NCBI RefSeq assembly: GCF_900188225.1
Contig: NZ_FZOC01000003.1
Span: forward strand, 62,001 to 126,000
From: Humidesulfovibrio mexicanus
GTDB taxonomy: Bacteria > Desulfobacterota > Desulfovibrionia > Desulfovibrionales > Desulfovibrionaceae
Reading direction: 5' to 3'
DNA: 64,000 bases
In this document: one piece after another, positions 9,134 through 17,089 of the stretch
Numbering within the stretch: the stretch's first letter is position 1
Layout of the letters: the number at the start of each line of letters is the position of its first letter
Made by a program: the position numbers and the translations under genes
The notes under the pieces: generated by a model
What the model was told of the DNA's origin: nothing
The model's database searches: none
The model's input: only the letters and a program-made list of their open reading frames with translations

Positions 9134-9194
9134 CGTCCTTTTCACGGCCAAAAACCGGGAAAAAGCGTCCTGAGCGCGACGACCGTGCTATGCT
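9134..9194 (+). promoter_or_regulatory. Shared phage-gene promoter module, copy 1 (Bbp19-like gene)
   Basis: The element reads CGTCCTTTT (9134-9142), GGCCAA (9146-9151), CCGGG (9155-9159), a CGTCCT block in the -35 position, a 17-base spacer and -10 TATGCT (9189-9194). There are exactly 46 bases between the TTTT and the -10, as at the terminase gene. The -35 hexamer is non-canonical, suggesting dependence on an activator or an alternative sigma factor. Confidence 0.6.
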
Positions 9195-9216
9195 CGCGCA
9201 CAAAAGGAGGAGTTCC

Positions 9217-9459
9217 ATGCACCACGAAGGAGAGCTTCTTGCCGCGTGCTATCATGAGGTCTTTGGCGGCCAGGCCGGGCGCAGCGTTCTGGAGGATCTG
9301 CAAGCCCGCGCCTTTCACCGGGACAGCAGCTTCAGCCCGGACCCGCAGCGTGCGGCGTTCAACGAAGGACGCCGCAGCCTGCTGCTGCATGTCCTGCGGA
9401 TGCTCGACGGGCCGCCTTCGGCCCGGGCCCGCGCACAGCAGGGGCTTGGCGAGGCATAA
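9217..9459 (+). CDS. Bbp19-like small phage protein
   Basis: The 80-aa product (ACYHEVFGGQAGRSVLEDLQ, then FNEGRRSLLLHVLRML) matches the pattern of the Bbp19 family of small phage proteins, which are usually found next to the portal and terminase genes: a short helix with an F/G-x-x-GR-x-VL-x-DL stretch, then an EGRR helix. A strong AGGAGG lies 5 bases before the ATG. Its promoter carries the element shared with the scaffold-like gene and the terminase gene elsewhere in the window. No other phage gene is directly adjacent; the neighbours are host genes. It is intact, which argues against simple decay. The assignment rests on pattern recognition. Confidence 0.6.
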   Translation: MHHEGELLAACYHEVFGGQAGRSVLEDLQARAFHRDSSFSPDPQRAAFNEGRRSLLLHVLRMLDGPPSARARAQQGLGEA

Positions 9460-9484
9460 AAAAAGGGGGGCCGAAGCCCCCCCT
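9458..9484. terminator. Bidirectional terminator between Bbp19-like gene and lipoprotein gene
   Basis: A G-run/C-run hairpin (AAGGGGGG, loop CCGAAG, CCCCCCTT) is flanked by an A-run on its left. It overlaps the stop of the Bbp19-like gene and lies just after the end of the convergent lipoprotein gene. Confidence 0.7.
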
Positions 9485-9505
9485 TCAATCCTGATTCCAG
9501 AAGCC

Positions 9506-9730
9506 TTAGGGCTTCTTCTCCTCGGCCGGGGCGGCCGGGGCGGCGGCGGCGTCAGCGGCCGGGGCGGCAGCGCCGTCAGCGGGCTTGGCCTCGGCGGGAG
9601 CGGCCGGAGCGGCGGGAGCCGGGGCGGCGGCGGCGGGCTCGGCGGGCTTCTCTTCGGCCTTCTTCTCACCGCAAGCGGAAACGCCGAAAGCCAGGGCAGC
9701 GACGATCATGACAGCAAACAGCTTTTTCAT
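9506..9730 (-). CDS. Small Ala/Pro-rich lipoprotein
   Basis: The 74-aa product has a type II signal peptide (MKKLFAVMIVAALAFGVSAC) whose Cys20 should be lipidated; the Gly21 after it allows export to the outer membrane. The mature part is almost entirely Ala, Pro, Glu and Lys repeats (AEEKPAEPAAAAPAPAAP) and is probably unstructured, like spacer or PAL-associated lipoproteins. GAGGAAGAG before the ATG acts as Shine-Dalgarno. It is convergent with the Bbp19-like gene. No specific function can be assigned. Confidence 0.8.
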   Translation of the reverse strand: MKKLFAVMIVAALAFGVSACGEKKAEEKPAEPAAAAPAPAAPAAPAEAKPADGAAAPAADAAAAPAAPAEEKKP

Positions 9731-10046
9731 GGACTCTTCCTCTCTATTTGTGGTGGTTCGACACAGAACAGAAATTCCGTCCCCCGTGGACTCCCCCGGG
9801 GAGTCCTTGCCCAAGGTCCGCCTGTTGCCGTACGCGGGCCCGAGGTCCGGGAGCGGGGAGACGCAATGCTTCCGTGCACGGCACACCCGCGCACGGCGTC
9901 ACACCTCTCCCTCACGCCGCACTCATTATACCCGTTGCGTGCGGTTGGCAACAGGAAAAAGGACGTCTTTTCAATCTGGACAGAACGCCATCAGACCAAG
10001 TCTGGCGGGGGTTTTGCGTCAATTCAAACAGCATGGAGAGGAGAGC
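9731..10046. other. Divergent intergenic region between lipoprotein and GNAT-like genes
   Basis: This 316-base region holds a leftward sigma70-like promoter for the lipoprotein gene (-10 TATAAT on the minus strand at 9925-9930, TTGCCA at 9946-9951 with a short 15-base spacer). That implies a leader of nearly 200 bases. It also holds the rightward shared element of the GNAT-like gene (9964-10024). No other gene was seen. Confidence 0.5.
9964..10024 (+). promoter_or_regulatory. Possible weak copy of the shared phage-gene promoter module (GNAT-like gene)
   Basis: CGTCTTTTC (9964-9972) is followed by AGAACG as in the scaffold copy. A poor -10 (TCAATT, 10019-10024) starts 47 bases after the TTTT, the same spacing as the scaffold promoter. 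GCCAA and the CrTCC block are not preserved, so this copy is tentative. Confidence 0.35.
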
Positions 10047-10409
10047 ATGGCCATTTGCCTGTCGCAACACGCACATCCTGCGCTGAAAAGCCTTGCGCGA
10101 CTGCCGCGCCTACGGTTCTTCGAATTGCGCGATCACCATGAAGCCTACGGCGCCGGGGCCTGGGCAGAGCATCCGGACTGCATGGAGCTGCACCTGGAGC
10201 TGTTCCGCTTCGGCCCGGCCACGGTGCGGACCATGCGTGCGGATCTCGCAGAGTTCAAGGCCATGGCCCTGGCCTTGGGCAAGCGGCGCATCGTGGGGCT
10301 GCGGACCGAGGACGGCATGGCGGTGGACTCCCGCTGGCCCAGGTTCACCAAGCTCTTCGGCTTTACCGGCCAGCGCGTCTTCCAGGCCGCAGAACTCGAG
10401 CTGGATTGA
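10047..10409 (+). CDS. Small GNAT-like protein, possibly phage-derived
   Basis: The 120-aa product ends with a segment (RWPRFTKLFGFTGQRVFQAAELELD region) that looks like the last strand-helix-strand of GNAT acetyltransferases. GNAT-like proteins of this size are encoded near the portal and scaffold genes of some podophages. The N-terminal part (HHEAYGAGAWAEHPDCMELHLELF) has no motif I recognise, and a complete acetyl-CoA loop is not evident. GGAGAGGAG lies before the ATG. It lies directly upstream of the scaffold-like gene. The function is uncertain and a host origin is possible. Confidence 0.4.
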   Translation: MAICLSQHAHPALKSLARLPRLRFFELRDHHEAYGAGAWAEHPDCMELHLELFRFGPATVRTMRADLAEFKAMALALGKRRIVGLRTEDGMAVDSRWPRFTKLFGFTGQRVFQAAELELD

Positions 10410-10430
10410 CGGTCCGTCAAGAGGGAAAAG

Positions 10431-10492
10431 ATGTCTTTTGCGCCGCCAAGAACGGGGCATTTTCATCCAACAGGAAAAGCAGGGCCTATACT
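10431..10492 (+). promoter_or_regulatory. Shared phage-gene promoter module, copy 2 (scaffold-like gene)
   Basis: TGTCTTTTG (10433-10440 region), CGCCGCCAA, ACGGGG and CATTTTCATCC are very close to the terminase copy. CATCCA sits in the -35 position, 17 bases before -10 TATACT (10487-10492). There are 47 bases between the TTTT and the -10. A short palindrome GACGGTCCGTC (10408-10418) lies just upstream, over the preceding stop codon. Confidence 0.65.
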
Positions 10493-10565
10493 TGCGCCAG
10501 CCCCACCCGGCGGGCGCTGGGCCGCGCCGGGGCGAAGGCGAAACCACAAGCGCAAGGAGACCATC

Positions 10566-11444
10566 ATGCCTGATGCCCGTATCGAAGAGAGAAGCCGTTC
10601 CATGCCGAACCCCGCACTGGCCGCCATGGACGCGGATTGGCGCGAGACCCTGCCCGAGGAGTGGACGGCTCCGGGCCGCGACCTGGCAGGAAAAGAAATC
10701 CAGATTCCCCTGCGCAGGCATCCTGCCTTGGCGAAATACGCCAGTAAAAACGAGGCCATCAAGGCGCTGGTGCACGCGCAGCGGCTGCTTGGCAAAAAAG
10801 GCGAGGGCGAATCCTCCCTGCTCGGCCTGGCCAAAGACCGGGCGCAGCCTCCCGCCAGCCCGGCCGACTACGACCTGCCCCAATTGGACATGCCCGAGGA
10901 CTTCCGCATCGACGAGGCCTTGCGCGACGCCTTTCTGGAAAAGGCCCACGAGCTTGGCCTTACCGGCGACCAGGTGGCGGGCCTGTACGCCTGGTTCCTG
11001 CCGCTCAACGTCCAGGCCCTGCTGGAACGCCATGAACAAGACAACGACGAGCGCCTGCGCCAGCGCGAAAGCCAGCTCGCCGCCCTGCGCAAGGTGCACG
11101 GCGGCGCTGCCCAATCCGTGCTGGGGGCCGCCCGAAAGGCTGTCCTCGCCCTTGGCGGCGGTGAACTCATGGAACGGCTGGAGGCCTGCGGCGCAGCCGA
11201 CGACGCCCGTGTGGTCCAGGCCTTCGCCCGCGTGGCTCCGCTGGTGAGCGAGACCGGAAAGCGCGCGCGCGACGCCGCCCCCGCGCAGGGCCTTACCCCG
11301 CAGCGCCTGCGCGAAATGCTGCGCGACCCGCGCTACCACGATCCCTCGCGCCGCGATCCGGACTTTGTGCGGCAGGTGAGCGAGGGCTTCGACGCCCTGT
11401 ATCCGGGAACCCGCGGCCAGGAAGGCAGACGCGAAGGCATGTAG
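10566..11444 (+). CDS. Phage scaffolding/capsid-assembly-like protein
   Basis: The 292-aa product contains the arrangement seen in podophage scaffold or capsid-assembly proteins: a DWRETLPEEW block (about 23-32), HPALAKYASKNEAIKALVHAQRLLG, then FLEKAHELGLTGDQVAGLYAWF, and a charged helical region (ERHEQDNDERLRQRESQLAA). AAGGAG lies 6 bases before the ATG; the longer frame beginning at 10431 overlaps the promoter and is rejected. It is intact, transcribed from the shared motif, and followed by hairpin-rich non-coding DNA rather than by a capsid gene. The identity is by pattern, and no major capsid gene is in the window. Confidence 0.5.
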   Translation: MPDARIEERSRSMPNPALAAMDADWRETLPEEWTAPGRDLAGKEIQIPLRRHPALAKYASKNEAIKALVHAQRLLGKKGEGESSLLGLAKDRAQPPASPADYDLPQLDMPEDFRIDEALRDAFLEKAHELGLTGDQVAGLYAWFLPLNVQALLERHEQDNDERLRQRESQLAALRKVHGGAAQSVLGAARKAVLALGGGELMERLEACGAADDARVVQAFARVAPLVSETGKRARDAAPAQGLTPQRLREMLRDPRYHDPSRRDPDFVRQVSEGFDALYPGTRGQEGRREGM

Positions 11445-11473
11445 GCTCAAGCATCACGCTGGAAAAGAAGGAA

Positions 11474-11577
11474 CCAGGGGCGCCGCCCCTGGAACCCCGC
11501 CGGGGGGCTACGCGCCCCCCGGAGCCCCTGCGCATCGTGGCGCGTCCCGCGGGCAAAAGCCCGCGGGACGCGCCACG
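11474..11577. repeat. Three consecutive perfect palindromes (REP-like intergenic element)
   Basis: Hairpins lie at 11474-11492 (CCAGGGGC/GCCCCTGG), 11500-11522 (CCGGGGGGC/GCCCCCCGG) and 11536-11577 (19-bp perfect stem around AAAA). They sit in the 283-base gap between the scaffold-like gene and the convergent exonuclease gene. The first resembles the CCAGGGGC palindrome inside the 157-bp tandem repeat at 44.7 kb. The third could terminate transcription, although it has no U-run. Confidence 0.65.
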
Positions 11578-11727
11578 TGAGCATGGCTCCAAGGACGAGA
11601 GCCTCTTCGGCACAGCGTCTAGAGTTCCTGTCTTTTTTGGGCCCCAAACCTCTCCCCGCCGGAACCCTCCACAAAGGGATTTCAGAGGGCCCGCGGCCCT
11701 TTGGCGGGGGTGCAGGGGCGGCGCGAG

Positions 11728-12414
11728 CTACTGCCTGGAGGGGGGATCCCGGTCGATCATGCCCATGTCCGCGAATTTGAGGTACAGTTCGCGGCTGATC
11801 CAGGCATCGGTGGCGGCGTAGACGATCTGCTTGGTGGAGAGCGCCTCGCGTGCCCAGTTGGAGCATTGCGCGCCCTTGCTGATGCGCACGCCCAGCAGGT
11901 TGGCCGAGAGGTTGCGCAGGCCGTGGGTGGCCATGCCCAGGCGTTTGGCCACCTCGCCCAGGTCCACGAAGCCGCGCTCGGTGAACTCGAAGTGTTCTTT
12001 GAGTCCTTTGAGGTCGTCGCGCACGGACACGCCGCTTTTGACGATGTGGCGCGAGGCCAGCAGCTCGGTGAGCACGGCCTTGTCGGCGAGCTTGGGGAGC
12101 TGGAAGATGTAGACATCGCGGCTTCCGGCGAGTTGCAGCAGGGCGGGGGGCGGCACCTGCCCCTTCTTGAAGATGGGCCGGGTCTCGGTGTCGAAGCCCA
12201 GCAGTTCTTCCTGGTGCAGCACATGCATGGCCTGGTGCAGTTGCCGGTCGCACTCCACCAGGATGATCTTGCCCACGAAGGCGGTAAGGGGGAGCAAGCC
12301 GATTTCTTCGGTGGTGAAGGCCCGCTTGTGCTCTTCGGGCATTTCGGCCCCATCGGCGATGGGGGCCAGATGCGAGAGGTCCTGGGGGGGCTTTTTGGGT
12401 GCGCGCCTATTCAT
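11728..12414 (-). CDS. 3'-5' exonuclease of the RNase D/WRN type
   Basis: The 228-aa DEDD-type exonuclease domain has [10 protein letters not shown] (Exo I, DxE), a [13 protein letters not shown] helix for Exo II, and [15 protein letters not shown] with the YxxxD Exo III motif. There is no HRDC domain, so it is a single-domain enzyme like archaeo-bacterial WRN-exo proteins rather than full-length RNase D. The start overlaps the prfC stop by 8 bases, so the two are coupled. An N-terminal tail of about 35 residues is basic and proline-containing. The substrate (RNA or DNA) cannot be read from sequence. Confidence 0.85.
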   Translation of the reverse strand: MNRRAPKKPPQDLSHLAPIADGAEMPEEHKRAFTTEEIGLLPLTAFVGKIILVECDRQLHQAMHVLHQEELLGFDTETRPIFKKGQVPPPALLQLAGSRDVYIFQLPKLADKAVLTELLASRHIVKSGVSVRDDLKGLKEHFEFTERGFVDLGEVAKRLGMATHGLRNLSANLLGVRISKGAQCSNWAREALSTKQIVYAATDAWISRELYLKFADMGMIDRDPPSRQ

Positions 12415-14008
12415 GTTCGCGGGTGGTGTTGAAGCGTACATCGGGCCATTTCTCCTGGGTGTCCTCCAGCCGCCATTGGCTGGGGGCGAGGTAGGCCAGG
12501 TTGTCCTCCGCGTCTTTGGCGAGGGAGGAGTGCATGGCCCGTTCGAAGTCGGCCAGCGTGCGCTTGTCCTCGCAGGAGACGAAGCGCGCGCAGGTGTATT
12601 GGACGGGTTCGTACAGGGCGTCCACGCCATACTCGTCCTTGAGCCGGGCCATGATGACATCGAACTGGAGCACGCCCACCGCACCCAGGATGTAGTCATT
12701 GCCCATGAGCGGCCGGAACACCTGCACGGCGCCTTCCTCCGCCAGCTGGGCAAGCCCTTTCTGCAGCTGCTTGGCCTTGAGCGGGCTTTTGAGGATGACG
12801 CGGCGGAAGTGCTCCGGGGCGAAGCTGGGGATGCCGGTGAACTTCAGCGGCTCCTTTTCGGTGAAGGTGTCGCCGATCTTGATGGTGCCGTGGTTGTGCA
12901 GGCCGATGATGTCGCCGGGCCAGGCCTCGTCCACGTTGCTTCTGTCCTGGGCCATGAAGATGGTGGCGTTGGCGATGGTGACGTCTTTGCCGATGCGGTG
13001 GTGCCGAAGCTTCATGCCGCGGGTGAAGCGCCCGGAACAGATGCGCAGGAAGGCGATGCGGTCGCGGTGGGCCGGGTCCATGTTCGCCTGGATCTTGAAC
13101 ACCACGCCGGAGAACTCTGGTTCGGTGGGCGCCACCTCTCGGGTGGTGGCGGTGCGGGGCCTGGGGGCCGGGGCCAGGTCAACGAAGGCGTTCAGAAGCT
13201 CCTGCACGCCGAAGTTGTTGATGGCGCTTCCGAAGAACACCGGGGTCTGTTTGCCCGCCAGGTAGCGTTCGCGGTCAAAGGGGTAGCCCGCTCCCTCCAC
13301 CAGCTCCATGTCGCGGCGCAGGTCGTCGGCCTGGGTGCCCAGCAGCTCGTCCAACCTGGGATCGTCCAGGCCCTTGATGACGATGCCTTCCTGGATCTTG
13401 CCGCCGTGGGTGGCGGAGAAGAGGTGCAGCTGGTTCTTGAGGATGTTCCAGGTGCCCTTGAAACCCTTGCCCATGCCCACGGGCCAGGTCATGGCCGCGC
13501 ACTCTATGCCCAGGCTCTCCTCGATGTCGGACAAAAGGTCCAGGGGCTCGCGGCCCTCGCGGTCCATCTTGTTGATGAAGGTGATGATGGGCGTGTCGCG
13601 CAGGCGGCACACGTCCATGAGCTTGCGCGTTTGCGTCTCCACGCCCTTGGCCGAGTCGATGACCATGACGGCGGAGTCCACGGCGGTGAGCACGCGGTAG
13701 GTGTCCTCGGAGAAGTCCTGGTGGCCCGGGGTGTCCAGCAGGTTCACGGCGAAGTCCTGGTACTCGAACTGCATCACCGAGCTGGTGACGGAGATGCCGC
13801 GCTCCCGCTCCATGGCCATCCAGTCGCTGGTGGCGTAGCGGGCGGCCTTGCGCGCCTTCACCGTGCCCGCCATCTGGATGGCGCCGCCGTAGAGGAGCAG
13901 CTTTTCGGTCAGTGTCGTCTTGCCCGCGTCCGGGTGGCTGATGATGCCGAAGGTGCGGCGTCGGCCCGCCTCGCGGGCGAGATCCTTGAGAAATTGAGGG
14001 TCGGTCAC
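12407..14008 (-). CDS. prfC: Peptide chain release factor 3
   Basis: RF3 is a GTPase that recycles RF1/RF2 from the ribosome after termination. The 533-aa protein shows G1 HPDAGKTTL (about 23-31), the switch region [10 protein letters not shown]3 [15 protein letters not shown]4 NKMDRE, and the C-terminal RF3 domain ([17 protein letters not shown]). A GTG start at 14008 was chosen because GGAG lies 7 bases upstream and the length then fits the family (about 530 aa). It is cotranscribed with the downstream exonuclease gene. Confidence 0.95.
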   Translation of the reverse strand: MTDPQFLKDLAREAGRRRTFGIISHPDAGKTTLTEKLLLYGGAIQMAGTVKARKAARYATSDWMAMERERGISVTSSVMQFEYQDFAVNLLDTPGHQDFSEDTYRVLTAVDSAVMVIDSAKGVETQTRKLMDVCRLRDTPIITFINKMDREGREPLDLLSDIEESLGIECAAMTWPVGMGKGFKGTWNILKNQLHLFSATHGGKIQEGIVIKGLDDPRLDELLGTQADDLRRDMELVEGAGYPFDRERYLAGKQTPVFFGSAINNFGVQELLNAFVDLAPAPRPRTATTREVAPTEPEFSGVVFKIQANMDPAHRDRIAFLRICSGRFTRGMKLRHHRIGKDVTIANATIFMAQDRSNVDEAWPGDIIGLHNHGTIKIGDTFTEKEPLKFTGIPSFAPEHFRRVILKSPLKAKQLQKGLAQLAEEGAVQVFRPLMGNDYILGAVGVLQFDVIMARLKDEYGVDALYEPVQYTCARFVSCEDKRTLADFERAMHSSLAKDAEDNLAYLAPSQWRLEDTQEKWPDVRFNTTREHE

Positions 14009-14236
14009 TGGCGCTCCAAAAAAGATGCGGCAAGGCGGGGTGCCAGCCTGGCCGCGTGAAAAATCGGCGCACTTTCCCCCAGATGCGGGCAAAGGTCAAG
14101 TGGGCCGGGCGGCCAACCGGAGCTTGGCCCGTCCCAGGCCGCCTCCGGCCCGGTGATCGGGCAGGTCCGGCGGCCATGGGGCGGCCTGTGTTATGGCGTG
14201 GCCGATGCGGCCGGGCGGAACGAGTGGTTCGTCACG
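14009..14236. other. Intergenic region upstream of prfC
   Basis: This stretch of 228 bases lies between the start of prfC and the end of the MFS gene, both leftward. It must hold the prfC promoter unless the genes are cotranscribed, but I see no clear -35/-10 pair or hairpin. Confidence 0.4.
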
Positions 14237-15568
14237 TCATGCCTTGGTCTGCTCCGGTCGCCTGGTGCAGAGGGTCAGTCCCGCTGCCGCCAGCATCAGC
14301 CCGGCGGCGATGTGGCAGGCCAGGGCGTAGCTGCCTGTGGCGTCGGCGATGCGCCCGGCCAGAAGCGGCCCGAACACGCCGCCCACGCCCCAGGCCGTGA
14401 ACAGGAGGCCGTAGTTCAGCCCGAAGCCGCGCGCGCCCCAGTAGTCGGACACAGTGGCCGGAAACAGCGCCAGGCAGGCCCCGTAGCTGAAGCCCACCAC
14501 CGCGCTGGCCGCGAAGAACCCGGCCTGGCCCTGCACCGTGGGCAGCACCAGCATGGCCGCCGCTTGGGCCAGGCACACCAGCATGAGGGTGCGCATACGG
14601 CCCAGCCTGTCGGAGAGCATTCCCGCCAGCAGGCGGCCCAGAGCGTTGAACACGGCCATGGAGGCCACGAAGAGGAAGCCCGTCTGCACCAGCCCGCCGC
14701 TTTGCACGGCCACGATGCGCGCCAGATGCCCGATGACCATGAGCCCGGCCAGGGCGGCGAAAGCGTATTCGGCATAGAGCAGGAAGAAGGCGCGGGAGCG
14801 CAGCATGGCGCGCCAGTCGCCGCTTGGGGCGGCCGCCCGGGCGGTTTGGCCCGGGGAACGCCCCGCGGGCGGGTTCACGATGCGGCTGGCCAGGGCCAAG
14901 GCCGCCACGGTGAAGGCCGCGCCGAGGATCAGGAAGGAGCGGCCGACCCCGTGGCCTTCCAGCAGGTGCCGGGCCAGGGGCGCGATATACACCGGGGCCA
15001 GGCCGAACCCGCTGACCACCAGTCCGGTGATGAGCCCCTTTTTCTCCGGCGGAAACCATTTGATGGCCGCTGGCGTGGCCGCCGCATAGCCCAGGCCGAA
15101 ACCAGACCCGGCCATGAGCCCGAAGCCGAGCAAGAGCGGCCAGAACACCCCCGGCTGCGCCAGCCCGGCCACCATGAGCCCGGCCCCCGTGAGCAGCGCC
15201 CCGGCCATGGCCACCGCGCGCGGCCCGAAGCGGTCCTGCATCCGGCCCGCCGGAACCATCACCAGCGCGAACAGGGCGATGGCCAGCATGTACGGCAGGC
15301 TGGCCTCGGTCTTGCTGAGGCCCAGCCCGCCCGCGCCCACCGGTTCGGTGAGCGCCTTGGCGAACACGCTCCAGGCGTACAGCACGCCAAGGGCAAGGTT
15401 CAGCCCCAGGCCGCAGAACGCCACCGCCCAGCCCCTGCCCGCGTCCATGGACGCAACGGCCGTCGCATCGGCAAGTACGCCAGCAGGCGTGTTTGCGCAG
15501 GCCTCCGCCTCGGCCGTGCAGGCGTGGGGGCGCCCACTCCGGTCCGGTTCCTGATACTCCATCACCAT
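14237..15568 (-). CDS. MFS transporter, OFA (oxalate/formate antiporter-like) family
   Basis: The 443-aa membrane protein has about 12 hydrophobic segments starting at residue 45. Typical motifs are LNLALGVLYAWSVFAKAL, the loop 2-3 motif GRMQDRFGPRAVA, and AAATPAAIKWFPPEKKGLITGLVV, which is characteristic of OFA transporters. The substrate is probably a small organic anion. About 40 extra N-terminal residues are polar and cytoplasmic. GAGGAGGG lies just before the ATG. It is flanked by unrelated genes in the same direction. Confidence 0.85.
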   Translation of the reverse strand: MVMEYQEPDRSGRPHACTAEAEACANTPAGVLADATAVASMDAGRGWAVAFCGLGLNLALGVLYAWSVFAKALTEPVGAGGLGLSKTEASLPYMLAIALFALVMVPAGRMQDRFGPRAVAMAGALLTGAGLMVAGLAQPGVFWPLLLGFGLMAGSGFGLGYAAATPAAIKWFPPEKKGLITGLVVSGFGLAPVYIAPLARHLLEGHGVGRSFLILGAAFTVAALALASRIVNPPAGRSPGQTARAAAPSGDWRAMLRSRAFFLLYAEYAFAALAGLMVIGHLARIVAVQSGGLVQTGFLFVASMAVFNALGRLLAGMLSDRLGRMRTLMLVCLAQAAAMLVLPTVQGQAGFFAASAVVGFSYGACLALFPATVSDYWGARGFGLNYGLLFTAWGVGGVFGPLLAGRIADATGSYALACHIAAGLMLAAAGLTLCTRRPEQTKA

Positions 15569-15734
15569 GTCCCTCCTCAGCGTGTCGCGTGTCCCGGCGT
15601 GTGGGTGCGCCGCGCGGATGCGGAATCCGTCGCGCGGGCTCCGGGGCTCCTACCCCATGCGTGGGGGGGGGTGGCGGGGGAATCGGTGAAAGGCGCGAAA
15701 TCGGCTGGCGAGCGGCGGGGGCGTGGGGCGGGGG

Positions 15735-16628
15735 TCAGCCCGCGCCAAGCAGTCGGCGCATCCCTGGCCCGCGTTCGGCCGGGGGCATACGCAACAAGGC
15801 CCGCAGCAGGTCCTGGGCAAAGGCGCACAGGGTGTCCGGGGCGATGGTCCCGGCGTGCTCCGGCTCGGCCAGGGCCTCGAACAGCGCGGCCACCTCGCGC
15901 GGGGAGCCGTAGGCGGCCTGAAACTCGGACAGGTTTTCGGCGAACATGTCGGCCAGCGCGGCATCGGTCTTTTCCGGCAATGGCGCGGCCCTGGGCCGCA
16001 GGGAGCTTGAGGCCAGCACCAGGGCCAGGGCGCTCTCCAGAGTCTTGCGCGCACCGCCGGGGAGCCGCTCCAGGGCATTGCGGGTAAGCGGACCGCCCGT
16101 GGCCGACGCCGGGTGCAAAAGCCCCTGGCAGAGCAGGGCGTCGGTCTCCCGCAGGGTGGTGAGACAGTCCAGCAGGGCCTGGGCCAGCCGTGCGGCGGCC
16201 TCGTCGGACGCGTTGGGCAGCCGCGCGAAGGACGCGGCCAGGGCCTCGCCCAGGGCCTCGGCGCGCAGGCGCTGCTCCACCTGGGCGGCCTCGTTGTCCG
16301 TCGCGGCGGCAAGCGCCTGGACCAGCCGTGCGCGCAGGGCGTCGGCGCGTTCGGGGTCGGCCTGCGCCAAGGCCCGCAGCAGGCCGTCGGTGCGAAACAC
16401 GTCAGCGGCGCGCGCGGAGGCTTCTGCCCGGCGCGAGGCCGCGATCCGTTCGGCCAACGGTCCGTGGGCCAGGTAGCCCCCGGCCGCGCCCACAAGCAGA
16501 AAGGCGGCCACGGCGAGCAGCGCACGCCGCCCCCGCACGAAGCGCGTGCGCCCCCACCAGGCAACGCCCAGTCCGGCCAGGGCCGCAAGAACCGCCAGCC
16601 CCGCCCATGGCAGGAACGAGGAACCCAT
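15735..16628 (-). CDS. Membrane-anchored protein of unknown function
   Basis: The 297-aa product has two N-terminal hydrophobic segments (about 7-25 and 35-55), then an Ala/Leu/Arg/Glu-rich helical domain with no recognised motif. The content (RRAEASARAADVF, LLRALAQADPERADALRARL) suggests a helical-repeat cytoplasmic or periplasmic domain. AGGAGG lies 7 bases before the ATG. It may share a transcript with the MFS gene, about 165 bases downstream. No function is assigned. Confidence 0.65.
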   Translation of the reverse strand: MGSSFLPWAGLAVLAALAGLGVAWWGRTRFVRGRRALLAVAAFLLVGAAGGYLAHGPLAERIAASRRAEASARAADVFRTDGLLRALAQADPERADALRARLVQALAAATDNEAAQVEQRLRAEALGEALAASFARLPNASDEAAARLAQALLDCLTTLRETDALLCQGLLHPASATGGPLTRNALERLPGGARKTLESALALVLASSSLRPRAAPLPEKTDAALADMFAENLSEFQAAYGSPREVAALFEALAEPEHAGTIAPDTLCAFAQDLLRALLRMPPAERGPGMRRLLGAG

Positions 16629-16773
16629 ATCCGCCTCCTGTCAATGCTCTTGCCTTATTTCCGCCAGAGAGGGAAGCGCGCGGGTGCCTGCCCGCCAGGG
16701 AGGACGGACGCGCACCGCCGTTTGTGCGCAAAATTTACTCACAAGAAAATGCGTGCTCGTGTAACTTTTTTAA

Positions 16774-16787
16774 AATCACCTGTGATT
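16774..16787. promoter_or_regulatory. Palindromic operator-like site
   Basis: The perfect inverted repeat AATCAC-CT-GTGATT ends 17 bases before the sigma54 promoter -24 element. It is a candidate binding site for a regulator; it is too close to be a standard sigma54 enhancer. Confidence 0.4.
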
Positions 16788-16803
16788 CTTTGGTGTTCCA
16801 AAG

Positions 16804-16819
16804 TGGCATGGGCCTTGCT
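16804..16819 (+). promoter_or_regulatory. Sigma54 (RpoN) promoter
   Basis: TGGCATGGGCCTTGCT matches the consensus TGGCAyr-N4-TTGCw, with GG at 16805-16806 and GC at 16817-16818 in -24/-12 spacing. It points toward the GH17-GT2 gene, about 260 bases downstream of the predicted start site. Confidence 0.75.
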
Positions 16820-16830
16820 TTAAACGGTGC

Positions 16831-17002
16831 AGGCGCGTTGCTGCGGGTGCCGAACAGGCTCTTGTGCGCACGGATGGTACACTTTTGCCGTAAGGGGCAC
16901 GCCGGTTTCGACCGGGCCTGTTGCCTGAAAAAAACGGAAGGCGTAACGGGGTGCCCCGCATCAATTTGGCGCTGTGTGAAGCGGCCGTTGGCCGCTGTTT
17001 TT
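16831..17002 (+). ncRNA. Structured leader or small RNA ending in an intrinsic terminator
   Basis: Downstream of the sigma54 promoter the transcript can close GGGGCAC (about 16896-16902) with GTGCCCC (about 16951-16957) around two hairpins (GCCGG...CCGGGC and GCCT...AGGC), a three-way-junction shape. It ends with a terminator: AGCGGCC-GTT-GGCCGCT (16980-16996) then GTTTTT. Either this is an attenuated leader of the glucan synthase gene or a free RNA of about 170 bases. I do not recognise a known riboswitch class. Confidence 0.45.
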
Positions 17003-17089
17003 ATGGGGTGGGGACAGGGTGTTCTCCGGGCCGCCGCGGCGGCGCAAACGTTCAACTGATGATCGACGCCAACCTGGAGTGGGCGGGCT

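Noticed and set aside
10431-10565. Upstream extension of the scaffold-like frame to 10431
   Set aside because: The first 45 codons overlap the conserved promoter element and lack a Shine-Dalgarno; the ATG at 10566 has AAGGAG.
16890-16960. Sequence around GGTTTCGACCGGG resembling the 5' end of tmRNA
   Set aside because: There is no matching 3' end with CCA, no tag-peptide frame with stop, and the whole element is only about 170 bases before a terminator.
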